22,663 nucleotides of DNA from Chara braunii (taxonomy: Eukaryota > Streptophyta > Charophyceae > Charales > Characeae): positions 255,134 to 277,796 of the forward strand of contig BFEA01000711.1 of the NCBI GenBank assembly GCA_003427395.1, written 5' to 3'. The position numbers and the translations under genes are program-made. Shown here one piece after another: positions 1 to 9,764 of the stretch. Under the pieces are notes generated by a model. The model ran no database searches. It was not told the DNA's origin and saw only the letters and a program-made list of their open reading frames with translations. How positions within the stretch are numbered: position 1 is the first letter of the stretch; the number at the start of each line of letters is the position of its first letter.

Positions 1-187
1 AAGGTAGATTATCATTTACAGTGTAATTAGTGAGGGGATTCTGCAGACTGTTGAGGGTTCAGCCTCCTGATGAGTCGGTGAAACTCCGACGAAACAGTTT
101 GTCACAGCCCCTCGTTTGTTGTCCTCTTCTCTCTCTCTGCCTATGGTTTACCGGGCAGTTCTGTTGGTGACGATATATATATATATA
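1..187. other. Left flank with hammerhead, TC and AT microsatellites
   Basis: This stretch does not match the first 214 bases of the 3' LTR at 21037-21250, although it sits where the 5' end of the partner LTR should be. It contains the hammerhead fold (32-113), a short TC-rich run near 128-139 and an (AT) run at about 171-188 that ends exactly where LTR similarity begins. No coding potential is credible here; the open frames are short and low in complexity. It is either foreign DNA joined to a truncated LTR or the start of a variant LTR. Confidence 0.6.
32..113 (+). ncRNA. Type III hammerhead ribozyme
   Basis: All conserved core positions are present in order. Stem III 5' strand is 44-50, the cleavage triplet GUU is 50-52 (predicted cut after 52), stem I is 53-56 with 63-66 and a 6-nt loop. 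CUGAUGA is 67-73, stem II is 74-78 with 86-90 and a 7-nt loop, GAAA is 91-94, and stem III 3' strand is 95-101, pairing 7 of 7 with one G-U. Stem III can extend outward through 41-43 with 105-107 and 32-37 with 108-113. Stems I and II are both closed, so the topology is type III, the arrangement known from plant viroid-like RNAs and retrozymes. GUU is an allowed NUH triplet but less common than GUC or GUA. Self-cleavage is inferred from the fold, not shown. Confidence 0.85.
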
Positions 188-485
188 TTCGACCCCGAGG
201 CAAATTGCATTTTTGCCCTCGGACTCAACTTGAGTCCGATACTTGAGACCGGACTCAAGCTGAGTTCGGGGACCCAGTTTTCAGCCTTAGTGCTTGTGCT
301 TCAGTGTGACTTGCTGCGACATTCTGTACGGAACCAAACTTGCGACTTTGCGACTTTGCCACTTTGTGTTCGTGTCTGTCGAGATGTGTCGAGTCTGTGT
401 CCTGTTGAGTGAGTGTGTGTGTGTGTGCTCTCACTCCCTCCCTCTCTCTTCCCCGACCTCGCTGCTCTGCCTCAGGCCCATCACA
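188..485 (+). repeat. 5' LTR remnant of plus element
   Basis: This aligns with 21251-21551 over its whole length, about 93% identical by eye outside an indel cluster at 385-430. The differences are mostly C/T and G/A transitions. It ends in CACA at 482-485, one base before the primer-binding site, which fixes the LTR 3' boundary. The first 214 bases of the 3' LTR have no counterpart here, so the U3 part is missing or replaced. A TG run at 413-427 is longer than in the partner. Confidence 0.85.
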
Positions 486-486
486 C

Positions 487-498
487 TGGTATCGGAGC
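487..498 (+). other. Primer-binding site, initiator tRNA-Met type
   Basis: The 12-mer TGGTATCGGAGC differs at one base from the usual plant initiator-Met primer site TGGTATCAGAGC. It lies one base after the LTR end. The minus element uses exactly the same variant. Confidence 0.85.
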
Positions 499-548
499 GA
501 CTTCGGCCCTCCCTTGCGCCCTGTCCCATCATCGTCGACCCCGTCACG

Positions 549-735
549 GTCGTTGCCATGTCATCGACATCATTGTTACCGCGTCATCGTCGATGTCGCC
601 ACGTCATCGCCATCCTCGTCTCCATCGTCGCTGCCACGTCATCATCAGTGTTGCCTCGTACCCGTCGACGTCGCCACGTCATCGCCATCGGCGTCTCCGT
701 CGTCGCTGCCACGTCATCGTCACCGCCGCTGCGGC
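549..735 (+). repeat. Approx. 76-bp minisatellite, about 2.4 units
   Basis: Units begin with GTCG(T/C)TGCCA at 549, 627 and 702. Each contains CACGTCATCGCCATC-like words. The spacings are 78 and 75 bp. Confidence 0.7.
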
Positions 736-748
736 CATCGCCGACGCG

Positions 749-757
749 CAGGTAAGT
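749..757 (+). promoter_or_regulatory. Strong 5' splice-site sequence in LTR leader
   Basis: CAG|GTAAGT matches the consensus donor perfectly, with the intron G at 752. It lies 250 bases after the primer site. A compatible acceptor is at 12211-12212, just before the gag ATG at 12234. Splicing is inferred. Confidence 0.5.
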
Positions 758-1379
758 TACCAGCAAATTTTTATTCTTTCTTCCTCTTCTTTCTTCTCCT
801 CCACATTTGTTCTTCTTCTTCCTGGACGTCGTTGTTGTTTCTCCTTCTTCCTCGTCTTCTTCTTCCCTCATCTTGTCCTTCTCCCCCTGATCCTCTCTTT
901 CCCCCGCTGACTATCCAGTGCCATTTCTTGCCCTCCCGCGACTTCGCGAACCCCGCGCGATCCTCCCTCGGGATCCCTCCGCCCTTCCCGACCCTGATTC
1001 CCGCACGATTCCCCACCCGCTTCCCTCGCGATTCCCGATCCCGACTCCGCCGACTCCCCCCAGATCCCCATTCCGTGCCCTTGCCCCGACACCAAACGGG
1101 ATCCCCTTGTCCCGACATTCCCCCCTGCTGCGTGTTACCCCCCGACTTACCCCGACCTCGACCACGCCCAACCGCGATCGCGACTCCCGCACCTCCCTCC
1201 CCAGCTGCGCATTCCCCGCCCCGACCTTCCACCACAGACTTCCTCCTTCGCACGCGCAACCCGTGCACGATCCCCCGAGTCCGCGTCCCCCCCCCTGCGC
1301 GACTTTCCCCCCCTTATCATCATCATCATCAATCTACCCGTGCCCTACCTACCATGCTACCACCCAATCAATCGTAGCT

Positions 1380-1865
1380 AGGATCGGTCCGCCCTCGATT
1401 TACATCAAAACGCATTTTATTATTATTATTACTAGTTTTTTTCTAGAATCCATTTTGAATTTTTTGTAAATTCGAAAATAGTCAATTAACTATCTTTCTC
1501 GACATTTCTTTCTCAAAAGTATTTTCTTTTTGAAATTTTCGAAAATATGTAGGATAAATCATACTTTCTCAGAATTTCTTCTTCGAAATCCGAAAACAAT
1601 TTGAATTAATTCTTTTTCAATTTTTTTGTAATTTGAAAATATTTTAGAAGTAATTAAACTCTTTTTTGACATTTCTCTTTTGGAAAACATTTCTAATTAA
1701 TTATTTTTCGTTTTTTTTTTTAAATTACGAAAATAATTTTAATTAATTGTTTTTCAGAATTTTTGTAATTCGAAAATATTTTAGAATTAATTATTTTTTT
1801 TTCGTTTGGATTAATCAATTCTTTCTCAACATTTCTTTTTCAAAATTTGCAACTACTTTTACTTC
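1380..1865. repeat. AT-rich degenerate tandem repeat (leader, intron-like)
   Basis: The tract is T- and A-rich and built of recurring TTCGAAA and AATTAATT words. ACATTTCT motifs recur near 1502, 1669 and 1830, a period of about 165 bp. A GTAATTTGAAAATATTTTAG-like word recurs at about 1629 and 1765. The same kind of sequence resumes at 10730-10990 and 12000-12210 beyond the nested element, which suggests one original AT-rich leader intron. No genes are seen. Confidence 0.65.
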
Positions 1866-2699
1866 TGCAATCAGACTCGCTTTCTTCTTCACTTCGCATA
1901 CATGCAAACAGCTGGCAATTCACACCGGCGCCAAGCGCCCACTCAAAGCTCAGGGATATGGAAACCGAGAACACAATTCAGATGCAAACTCGCTTCAACA
2001 GGCTATGGCGCATCAGTGCCTGTACCTCCCAACTCTCGTCACTGTGTCCAACATCATTGTTCGCACACACTCAACTCTGGATCATCCTAAATACCCCTCA
2101 TGCAGTCATTGTATCACACACTCGTTCACACACACTAACACTAGCTATGGCGGCTATGGCCGCTGGCTACTACTACTACAGCACACTGACTCCTTCTAGC
2201 CCACTTCGACCTCGGGGATCTGCAGACCACCTCGCACAAGACGCTCGGGCAGCACTTCCGCATGGCTCAGGCAGGAATGAATGAATGGCTGGGCGCTGCC
2301 TCTTGATTTATACTTCTGTAAGTCGTTGATCTGCCCCTTTTCCAACGGGCCCATGGTGCACACAGTCCCTCATGGTACTTGCTGACTGTGCGAAGTGAGA
2401 CTGGGGCTGGGTACCGCTGACTAAGCGAAGTTGGACTCACCACTTGCCCACTTGCCTCTGACTGAACGTGAGAAACTCTCGAAAGGCCACTCTTGGACCT
2501 TCCGGAAGTTTGTGGACTTGGCCTTTCGGGACTGTAGCAGCTACGACCTTGACCTTTCAGGACTGTAGCAGGTACGACCTTTGACCTTTCATAAATTCTA
2601 CAGCTACGGCCTCTACACAACTATGACCCCTACTCGACAGACCTACAACTCGAACCCCTACAACTACACAGACCTACGAAAGACAACAGTCAACTACCT
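1866..2699 (-). repeat. 3' LTR of minus element
   Basis: This is a direct repeat of 9778-10609. On the minus strand it ends in CA (the TG at 1866-1867 of the plus strand). Its start has AG where the other copy has TG, a point change at 2699. A TATA-like box (TATAAATC on the minus strand) sits at 2305-2312. Three GCTATGGC words lie at 2002, 2144 and 2153. Confidence 0.9.
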
Positions 2700-2724
2700 A
2701 AATTCGAGGTCCTCCGAGAATACT

Positions 2725-4294
2725 TCAGTCTAAGGTAGGACCTTTTGCTTTCTTATCTCTTTCGTATGCTCGGACTACTTCGGGAGCTGTCTCTAGAAGT
2801 TCTGTTCGTGTAAACCAGCGGTCGTCCTCTGGTTCCTAAAAAGCGAACCTGACCTTATATTGTTTTTGTGGACGACCCCTACCTCCTGTTTTGAAGACAT
2901 CTTCATCTACAATGTCGTCAATGTCGTACCTTCCATCCATGTCCGGAGGATCATGGACCTTCGTGATGGAAACTGTTGACTTGTAATACAAGGCAGCAAC
3001 TTTGACGAATCAAACACTGGTAGGTGTGGAGGTGCGCTGGAATCTCGACTGTGTAGGACGGTCAATCCTCTCCGCCCTTGACTTCTAAGGCTGGCCACGG
3101 TCCTCGGTATGCAGGTAGTAACTTTTGCGAGATGTTCTCCTCAGGAACAAACTCTTTGGACTTGACCCAGACTAAGTTGCCTGCTTGAAACTGTGATGGG
3201 CGACGGTGCTTATTGGCTTGCTCTAGCATTCTATGCTGGGCCTTCCTGAGGTTCTCTATTACGGTAGCAATCTCCTTCTCGTAGTGTAGTGCAAACTCCC
3301 TAGTACCGGGCGGTAGCTTTTGAATCTGATCCCGGTTCAGTCCCTCAAACGGTCTACGTGGTCCAAAGGACTTATGTAACTCGTTGGGAGCGCGACACGT
3401 CTCTAAGTACACGCTGTTATTGTATGCGATGGCGGCCTTGGGAAGTATCTCATCCCAGTTAAGCTGATCAAGTCTAATATACATTCTGAGAACTTGCTGC
3501 AGGATTTTGTTCATCTGTTCAGTCGACCCTTAGTCTCAGGGTGACGACCAGATGACATTAACAACCTAGAGCCATAGGCTCTCATCAACTTCTGGCAGTT
3601 CTGACTAGTGAGCCTGGTATCTCTGTCACTAACTATTGACAGCGGGAGACCGTGTTCACTGACCCAATGATCGAAGAACTTGTCTATAGCTAAATCTGTT
3701 TATGCCTCTGCGGGTAAAGGAACAAAAACTGCATATTTACTAAATCTATTAACTATAACCATAACTTGGCTCTTGCCATGCCTACTCTTGACCCCAACAT
3801 CCATAAAGTCTATGAACATAGAATCTCCGGGTCCTGTGGGAATCGGTAAGGGTCTGAGAAGGCCGAGAGGGGCCCGAGTAGTGGTCTTATTCCGTTGGCG
3901 GACCAACTGCGTACATACTCTATGCAGTCGGCTTTCATACGTGGCCATGTATATCCGCGCATGAGGTTGGCTAATGTCTTTTACCAACAGAAATGTCCCT
4001 TTGTGACGTGACATTCCCCTAGGATCAAACTACGGATCTCTTCACAGTCGGGAACGCACAATCGGTCAGCTACATTGGTCTTCTTAAATAGTAACCCATC
4101 TGTAGTGTGGTAATCTGGCTCAGACTCTGAAGACTTTTTAACTCTCTTGAGGAGATCACTGTAAATAGGGTCCTGCGTATATGCCTCTTTTACTTTCTGT
4201 TGCAGGTCTCTCCCTATATCTAGATAGTGAACTATTGCTCAAAAGAAATCAACTCTTCTACTTAGAGCATATGCGGCTACATTATATTTCCCTT
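2725..4294 (-). pseudogene. Integrase and pol C-terminus of minus element, broken
   Basis: Pieces of a gypsy integrase read on the minus strand in changing frames. The RNase H tail (VADALS region, with one D changed to Y) is near 4230-4290. A degraded zinc-binding region is at 3900-4014. The catalytic core follows with IDFMDVGV (first D) near 3820 and IVSDRDTR (second D) near 3620, and the helix around QMNKILQQVLRMYI is at 3480-3515. The last open piece (3062-3514, 150 residues) is a GPY/F-like module with RGPWPALEV. After stops and a shift, the true C-terminus is readable at 2725-2830: EDDRWFTRTELLETAPEVV and onward to TGA at 2725-2727. Stops at 3062 and 3700 and missing zinc-finger cysteines show it is dead. 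Confidence 0.8.
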
Positions 4295-6001
4295 TTACTG
4301 GTTATATTGATCTATCTCTACGGCCCACCCAGTAAGCTTAGGTGTCATCTTGGCCTGCATCTTCAGCCACCTCAGTGTCACGTGGTCTGAATAGACTTTG
4401 AAGTGCCTCCCAAGCAAGTAGTGCTTCCAGTGCTCTAGTGCTTGCCTGAGAGGGTAGAGTTCCCTCTCATAGGTAGATGTCGCTACCTTCTTTGAAGGCA
4501 TCCTAGCGGACATGAACTCTACGGGCCTATACCCATTGCCATCATCTTGCTGTAAAACAACACCTATAACGTACCGACTTGCGTCAGTGGTGACAACAAA
4601 AGGTAAGGATGGATCAGCTACCTTGAGGACTGGATACTTTATCAAGGCCCGCTTTAGCTTCTTCAGGACCGATGTACAGTCTAGCAACCTGCAAAGGGGA
4701 GCGACGATATTGGAGAAGTTCCTCACAAATTTCCTATAATAGTTGGCTAAGCCTAGGAACGACCGCAACTTTGTCAATGTGCGGGGTGTTGGCCAATCTA
4801 TGATCGTCGCTATTTTGTTGTCCTCAGGTTGAATGCCATCTCCATCTAAGACGTGGCCCAAGTATAGGACTTTTGTCTTGGCCCACTCACACTTCTTTGC
4901 GTTAATCTTGAAATCAACTTCCGTCAACTTTTCCAAGACTTGCCTCAGATGACCCTCATTCTCCCGGAGGGTCTTGCTAAAAACTAGAATATCATCTAAG
5001 TACACTACAACGAATCTATCTAACCAAGGCCTAAACAAATCATACATACAACGCTGGAATGTCGTTGGCGCATTGGTTAGTCCAAAGGGCATGACTCTAA
5101 ACTCGTAGTTCCCGTATCTCGTTTGGAAAGCTATCTTATACTGGTCATCGGGATGGACTTCTATCTGATGATAACCAGATTTCAGGTCCATCTTAGAAAA
5201 ATACGTGCAGCCCTGCACTCGATCTAAGAGATCATCTATACGGGGCAGTGGTTCTGCATTCTTTACTGTGACGGCGTTGAGACCTTTATAGTCTATGCAC
5301 ATTCTAAACTCTCCCTCCTTTTTGGGGACAAAAAGAACAGGTGGTCCAAATGGAGACGAACTGGGCCTAATCCAACCCTTCTCGAGGAGCTCATCCAACT
5401 GCTTGCGCAGCTCCTCTAACTCCCTTGGGGACATTTTGTATATGGCTCCCTTAGGAGTACTACTGCCAGGCTCTATCTCTATGCGATGCTGGATCGGCTG
5501 CGACACTACTCCTGTAGGCGACTTAGCGAAGTCTGTGTACTTCTCCAGTAGCTTGGCAATAACAGGATCTATGGGTTTCTCTTCTTTAGGCTCAGTGACA
5601 GGCCTGGCATAGGCTACAAAAACCTGTTTTTCTAATTGCTCCTTTACAAAACGTGCAAACGCGGGAGCACTGAGACAACAATGTGCCAGGGAGTTGTTTA
5701 CTCTTGACACATGGAACTGGCGCACATTCTTTACTTCGCCTGATGGACTAGGGAGCCTACACTCGTGCTCTCTCAAGTGGAGTGTGGCCCCTACTGCCTC
5801 TCCCCAGTCCATTCCTAGGACCATGTCGAAAGGAAGGCTGTCCTCTACGAGGAGAGTCAGGGAATGGAAAACTGTATACACCTTCCCATCCTTCTCTAGG
5901 CGAAAGTACGCCTGAACTCCCTCAACGTAATCCTCGACTCGCATAGTGCGATTGTCTGCGAGGATACTGACTACGGGGTCTTCTAACTTTTGGACCTTCA
6001 A
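4295..6001 (-). pseudogene. Reverse transcriptase-RNase H of minus element (568-residue ORF)
   Basis: This is the longest intact stretch of pol. The first 80 residues are the C-terminal half of an aspartic protease (FDMVLGMDWG). The RT domain runs from about residue 165 to 395 and includes KPSSS-type entry (RPSSSPFGPPVLFVPKK), MDLKSGYHQI, MPFGLTNAP and the catalytic YLDD at 4991-5002. RNase H follows with TTDAS, YERELY and VYSDH, so its acidic residues are retained. About a dozen residues are missing between RLL and DCTS in the connection region. The ORF ends early (EIDQYNQ then stop), and the family sequence continues in another frame at PVKGKYNV, so a small deletion with frameshift marks the end. 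It would copy element RNA into DNA if intact. Confidence 0.9.
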
Positions 6002-6333
6002 ATTTAACTTTCAGCTTCTGCAACGCTTTTCTACTAATATAGTTGCGAGTGGCCCCACTGTCTATACTCTTCCTCTAAAGACCTCTGCATCTACTAAGAC
6101 TAGCTGTCCTTTTGCCTCCTTCTTCATCTTGGCCCAGGCAGGCATCCTCTCCTTCAACTCTTCTACCACGCTTGTGAGGGAAGTGCCTAGAGAGTTTTTA
6201 ACACAAGTAGTCTCTGGACAACTATCTAGGCACTGGTCAGCAACCTCTGCCATAGACACATGTGGTTTGGGAGTTTCTATGTGGTGCGCACACTCTTCCC
6301 CACATGGTCTAGGGATAGGGGCAGTTGCAACCC
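6002..6333 (-). pseudogene. Aspartic protease N-terminus of minus element, frameshifted
   Basis: The protease active-site motif IDSGATRNYIS is readable on the minus strand, with DSGAT at 6049-6063. It is out of frame both with the upstream 65-residue piece (6062-6259, ending at VFRGRV) and with the downstream RT frame. At least two frameshifts lie within about 80 bases. The upstream piece contains VVEELKERMPAWAKMKKEA, a charged helical linker. The catalytic motif is intact although the reading frame is not. Confidence 0.75.
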
Positions 6334-6999
6334 CTACCGACGGTTGCCTTTTGCTGCCTGTGCAACAAATCTGGCTTCTCTATTCTTGGGGCAATATTTT
6401 ATAATATGCCCGGGATCACCGTAGTAAATGCACTGATCCTGGTCTATGCGACGCTGCCACACTATCTGTTCTAAGTCCAAATCTTCTCGCCTGCCCTGCG
6501 GCAAGTCAGGGTGCCATCCACCCCTCCCGGGAGGTGACCGTGTATAACGAGAGCGGTTTTGCGAGGGACCTTGACCCCTACCTCCTGCTTGGCGGTCTCC
6601 TCTGCCGCCAACCCCCTGATCGCCCTGTCCACGACCACCAGAGGCCCGACCCTCTTGGCCCTGGCCTCTTCCTCTTCCTTGCGGCCTCCCTCCAGCCGCG
6701 ACAGTAGCGTAAGTCCTTGCCTGACCCAGACTACCATCATCCTCTTCGAGACCCCACTCTATCTTATCATATGGGACCTCCTCCATACCACCCTCATCTA
6801 AGGTAAGGATCAAGTGATCCTTGCTCTTAACCTGACCTGAGATGGTATGACCTTTCCACTTCTTGCCCTTGTCCAAGTCCTTGTGCCAGAAAGTGGAAAC
6901 TGACATGGACTGCACCTCATACGCTACCACTTCCCTACTCAGGGTATCGTAGGTCATGGTAGACTCTGTATTCTTCTCAAAGAAGTGCCCGCGCAACAC
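6334..6999 (-). pseudogene. Gag C-terminus / nucleocapsid of minus element
   Basis: The 221-residue frame continues gag after a frameshift near 6999. Residues 1-95 are capsid-tail-like. Residues 100-155 are a GRG/GQG-rich basic tract typical of RNA binding. The CCHC zinc knuckle follows at about residues 185-205 (CIYYGDPGHIIKYC), where the second cysteine is tyrosine, so metal binding should be lost. The frame overlaps the preceding gag piece by 46 bases and ends at a stop (NRR*). Identity as gypsy Gag is secure from the knuckle and position. Confidence 0.85.
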
Positions 7000-8408
7000 T
7001 GGGGCATGGCACGGTAAAACAAGTTGACCAACTGGGTCTCAGTTACCCCATGGTCAGGGACGGCGACCAACTTATCCATAACGCCCTTGAGTGCTCTAAC
7101 ACTCCTCCAATGGTGGGAATGAATGGTTTGCAGTTTGTCAGAAGCTCTAACGCTTCGTGTGACATTTGCAAACCTTTCACGCAACAACTTGAAAAACTCA
7201 CTGAGAGGGGTGATTGCAGAATAGGCAACCATATTGTTATCGCACTTAGCGGCGTGACAAAGCGACCGGGCGAAGCTCGCTGCTTCGTCCCTGAGCGCAT
7301 GGAAGGCTATGAGAACATGTTCGTCAGGCGATATCCTTTGAAGATGCACGTAGGAGCTCACATTTGCCTCCCAGTTATCGAAGTTCTCCTCCTTCCTCCC
7401 ACTGTAGGAATCAGGGAACTTCACTTTAACAGGCTCCCTACGGGGACGAGCTTCTTCCTCTCTTGGTGCAGCCAACTTTGCGCCTTCTATGGCACCTGTG
7501 CAGAATCGCATTGTGCCCTCTAATCTCGTCTGTACTTCTGAGCCCACGTGCATTAACATTTCGCGTGCGAACTCTCGAAACCCCAATTGTATCGATCGCA
7601 CGACCATATCCTGACTCCTTCCAAATTGGTACTGCTCCTCCTGAGCCTGCGCCAGGCGTTCTATGTTTCTCGCCATCGCCTCCATCTTTCCTTGCAAATC
7701 TGCCTGTGCCTCCATCTGCACCCTTTGCTGCTTCACCTCCTCCAGTTCTTTCGCCGCCTTACTTGCCGCTTCCATCCTCTTCTTCCTCTCCCTGGTCAGA
7801 CGCAGCTTCCATAACAACTTTTTCTCCTCCTCTATCGTCTGTTGTTTGAGAGGATCTTCCTCGGCTTCCAATTCCTTAACAACCGCCTCCTGTTCTTCCC
7901 TGGGAACATACAACATCGGCTTCTCCTCTTCTCCCAAAGACACATTAGCAACCCATTCAAAAACCTTCTTCTCCAGCGAGGAATCCTCTTTCTTTGTGCC
8001 ACTTGTCTCTCCTCTTTCCCTGATACTTCTTCTAATCAGGGGCAATTCTTTTTCCACCTTTTTCTCTTCTTCTTCTTCTTTTTCCTCCTCTGCTTTCAAC
8101 TTTTCTTCCTCCTCCTTCAACCTTTTCAGCTCTTCTTCCAACTTCTTTTTCTTTACGGCTTGCTCCTGCAACAAGGACAACTTCTTGGCCTGCTTCACTA
8201 CCTCCTTCTTTGTTCTGGCCTTCTGCTCAGCCAAGGTTCTCGCAGCCTCCTCCTCCTGCTCCGGGGTGTAGGGAGTGGTACTAACACCGCCCCTGGTCTC
8301 TACTCTGCACGTAAAGGTGTTCCAAAACCCCAATGGAAAGAGGAGACGCCAGAGGGTCCCCCAGAGGGAGAACCCCACGAGCACACCGTACATCGGGTAG
8401 TCATCCAT
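6954..8408 (-). pseudogene. Gag of minus element with hydrophobic N-terminus and acidic coiled coil
   Basis: The frame has 484 residues with an in-frame TGA upstream of the ATG at 8408, so the start is plausible. Residues 7-31 are hydrophobic and aromatic (YGVLVGFSLWGTLWRLLF). Residues 48-130 and 165-265 are strongly charged heptad-like helices (KKLEEELKRLKEEEEKL). A capsid-type domain follows from about residue 330 (VKFPDSYSGRKEENFDNWE). The long coiled coil before the capsid is unusual among plant gypsy Gags I know. The last residues (CCAGTSLRRIQSLP) are read out of frame after a shift near 6999, where the family sequence continues in the next piece. Assembly of virus-like particles would be its role. 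Confidence 0.8.
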
Positions 8409-9105
8409 GGTGTTAGGTGCACGACAAAGCTGTCCTACTCCTCACCACTTAGACCTACCCACTCGACTGACTGAATGTCTAAGGACCACAGAGCCTTACC
8501 CTTTGATCCAGCCAGGTTACCACGAGCGACGGAAGCTTTCGTCACCATTGTCCTTCACAAACCAGACCCAGACGCCCAGCACTTGCGGTCAATCCCACCT
8601 GGCTTTCTCTCCGGTTCAGAACCCTGTCAACTATGGTCACTAGCCTAGACCTACTTCTAAGCTGTCACTACAGGACCTCAACGCTGATTAGGAGGCATTT
8701 AAGGAGATCCCCCATAACTCCTCAGGAATTGTTTAACGTCGCAAACAGGACGACGCGATCAGCAAGTCCTCTCAACACTTAGACAACTGGTTGTGCAGCC
8801 CACAACTCAGATTTTGGGCCACCCATGCCACACTGTTCAGCCCGCCGGTCTGCACCGGTCCTTGGGAGGGTTTTTCCTTCGGGACATGTCAGTCGTCAGA
8901 CATGGAATTAAGCCCTACTCAGCCCGTGTGGGTTTGGTCAACGCAGCTCTACGACCTCATACACAGAGTTCCTATCACCTGGACAGAAGAGACTCAATGC
9001 AGAAAGAAGAGATGGACAGACTCAACAAGTACCATGGGGTGAGTGCACATCCATAGGGCGAGGGAATAGGCTGAAGGCCTGGTGAGAATATACCAACTCC
9101 AGCTT

Positions 9106-9273
9106 GGTCAATTTCACGGTCAACAGCTCCGGTCAACGCCTTGGTTGACACTTGGTTGATGTCGTGGTCAACGTTGGTCAACCCCTCAGTCAACGCTCGA
9201 TCAACTTCGGTCAGCTCCCCGGTCAACGCCTTGGTCAACACGTCGGTCAACCCCGGTCAATCCTCCGGTCAAC
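9106..9273 (-). repeat. GGTCAAC / GTTGACC array (W-box-like)
   Basis: Eight exact GGTCAAC heptamers and about seven one-base variants are spaced 8-15 bases apart in 168 bp. On the element's coding strand they read GTTGACC, containing the TTGACC core bound by WRKY factors in land plants. Regulatory function is inferred. Confidence 0.7.
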
Positions 9274-9547
9274 GTTCCACTTGGCTATGGCTGCCGACCC
9301 TTTCTCTCTCACCAACCCTTGTTTCTCTTTCTACCTCCTTCGTTCTTTCTCACTTTCTTTCTCCTTCACCCAGGCTATGTCTTTCTTTTCTTTTCTTCGT
9401 CTCTCCCTTCTCCTTCCTCGGCTATGGCTTCCCTCTCGTACTTTGTCTCTCCCTACTCCTCTACTCGTCTTCCTTCTTTTACCTCCGTATCCGAGCTCTG
9501 CGGCTATGGCTGCCTGCTTCCCTGGACCACACAACAATCTTCTATCG

Positions 9548-9549
<2 letters not shown>

Positions 9550-9624
<75 letters not shown>

Positions 9625-9625
9625 T
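9550..9625. repeat. (CT)n microsatellite
   Basis: This is an almost uninterrupted CT run of about 75 bases, with one TT interruption near 9614. It reads as GA on the coding strand of the minus element. Confidence 0.95.
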
Positions 9626-9764
9626 CGTCGTTGTCTTCTTTGCAGGTACGCGGCACCTTTCTTCAGTGGCGCAGCTATGGCGGACCTCCTCCTTTGATGG
9701 TGCAGCTTCAGCTATGGCGCCCGACTATCAACAACGGCAATGGCGCGTGGAGTAACGGAAACCA

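Larger units (their letters stand above)
499..1379 (+). other. C-rich leader of plus element with repeats and splice donor
   Basis: This is the untranslated leader downstream of the primer site. It holds a minisatellite of two and a half units with a period of about 76 bp (549-735), then CAG|GTAAGT at 749-757, then a very C-rich tract (about 900-1315). Open frames exist on both strands because of the composition. Their translations are arginine, proline and serine repeats with no domain, so I do not call them genes. Confidence 0.6.
8409..9764 (-). other. Leader of minus element
   Basis: The leader is about 1.35 kb between the primer site and the gag ATG. Reading on the minus strand it contains five GCCATAGC words, a long GA repeat (9550-9625), a TTGACC array (9106-9273) and about 570 bases without recognisable content. 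A 91-residue frame at 8975-9250 is only the translation of the TTGACC array (repeated ALTxxLTxVD) and is not credited as a gene. Confidence 0.6.

Noticed and set aside
294-1469. Long open frames on both strands over the leader (up to 322 codons)
   Set aside because: They arise from C-rich and repeated sequence. Translations are Pro/Ser/Arg-rich with no domain, and they overlap an LTR, primer site and splice donor.
5165-5200. Another CTGATGA word as a second hammerhead
   Set aside because: It has no stem II followed by GAAA and lies in RT coding sequence.
8975-9250. 91-residue minus-strand frame with repeated ALTxxLT peptide
   Set aside because: It is simply the translation of the TTGACC array. 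Heptamer spacing is not a multiple of three throughout, so coding selection is not supported.
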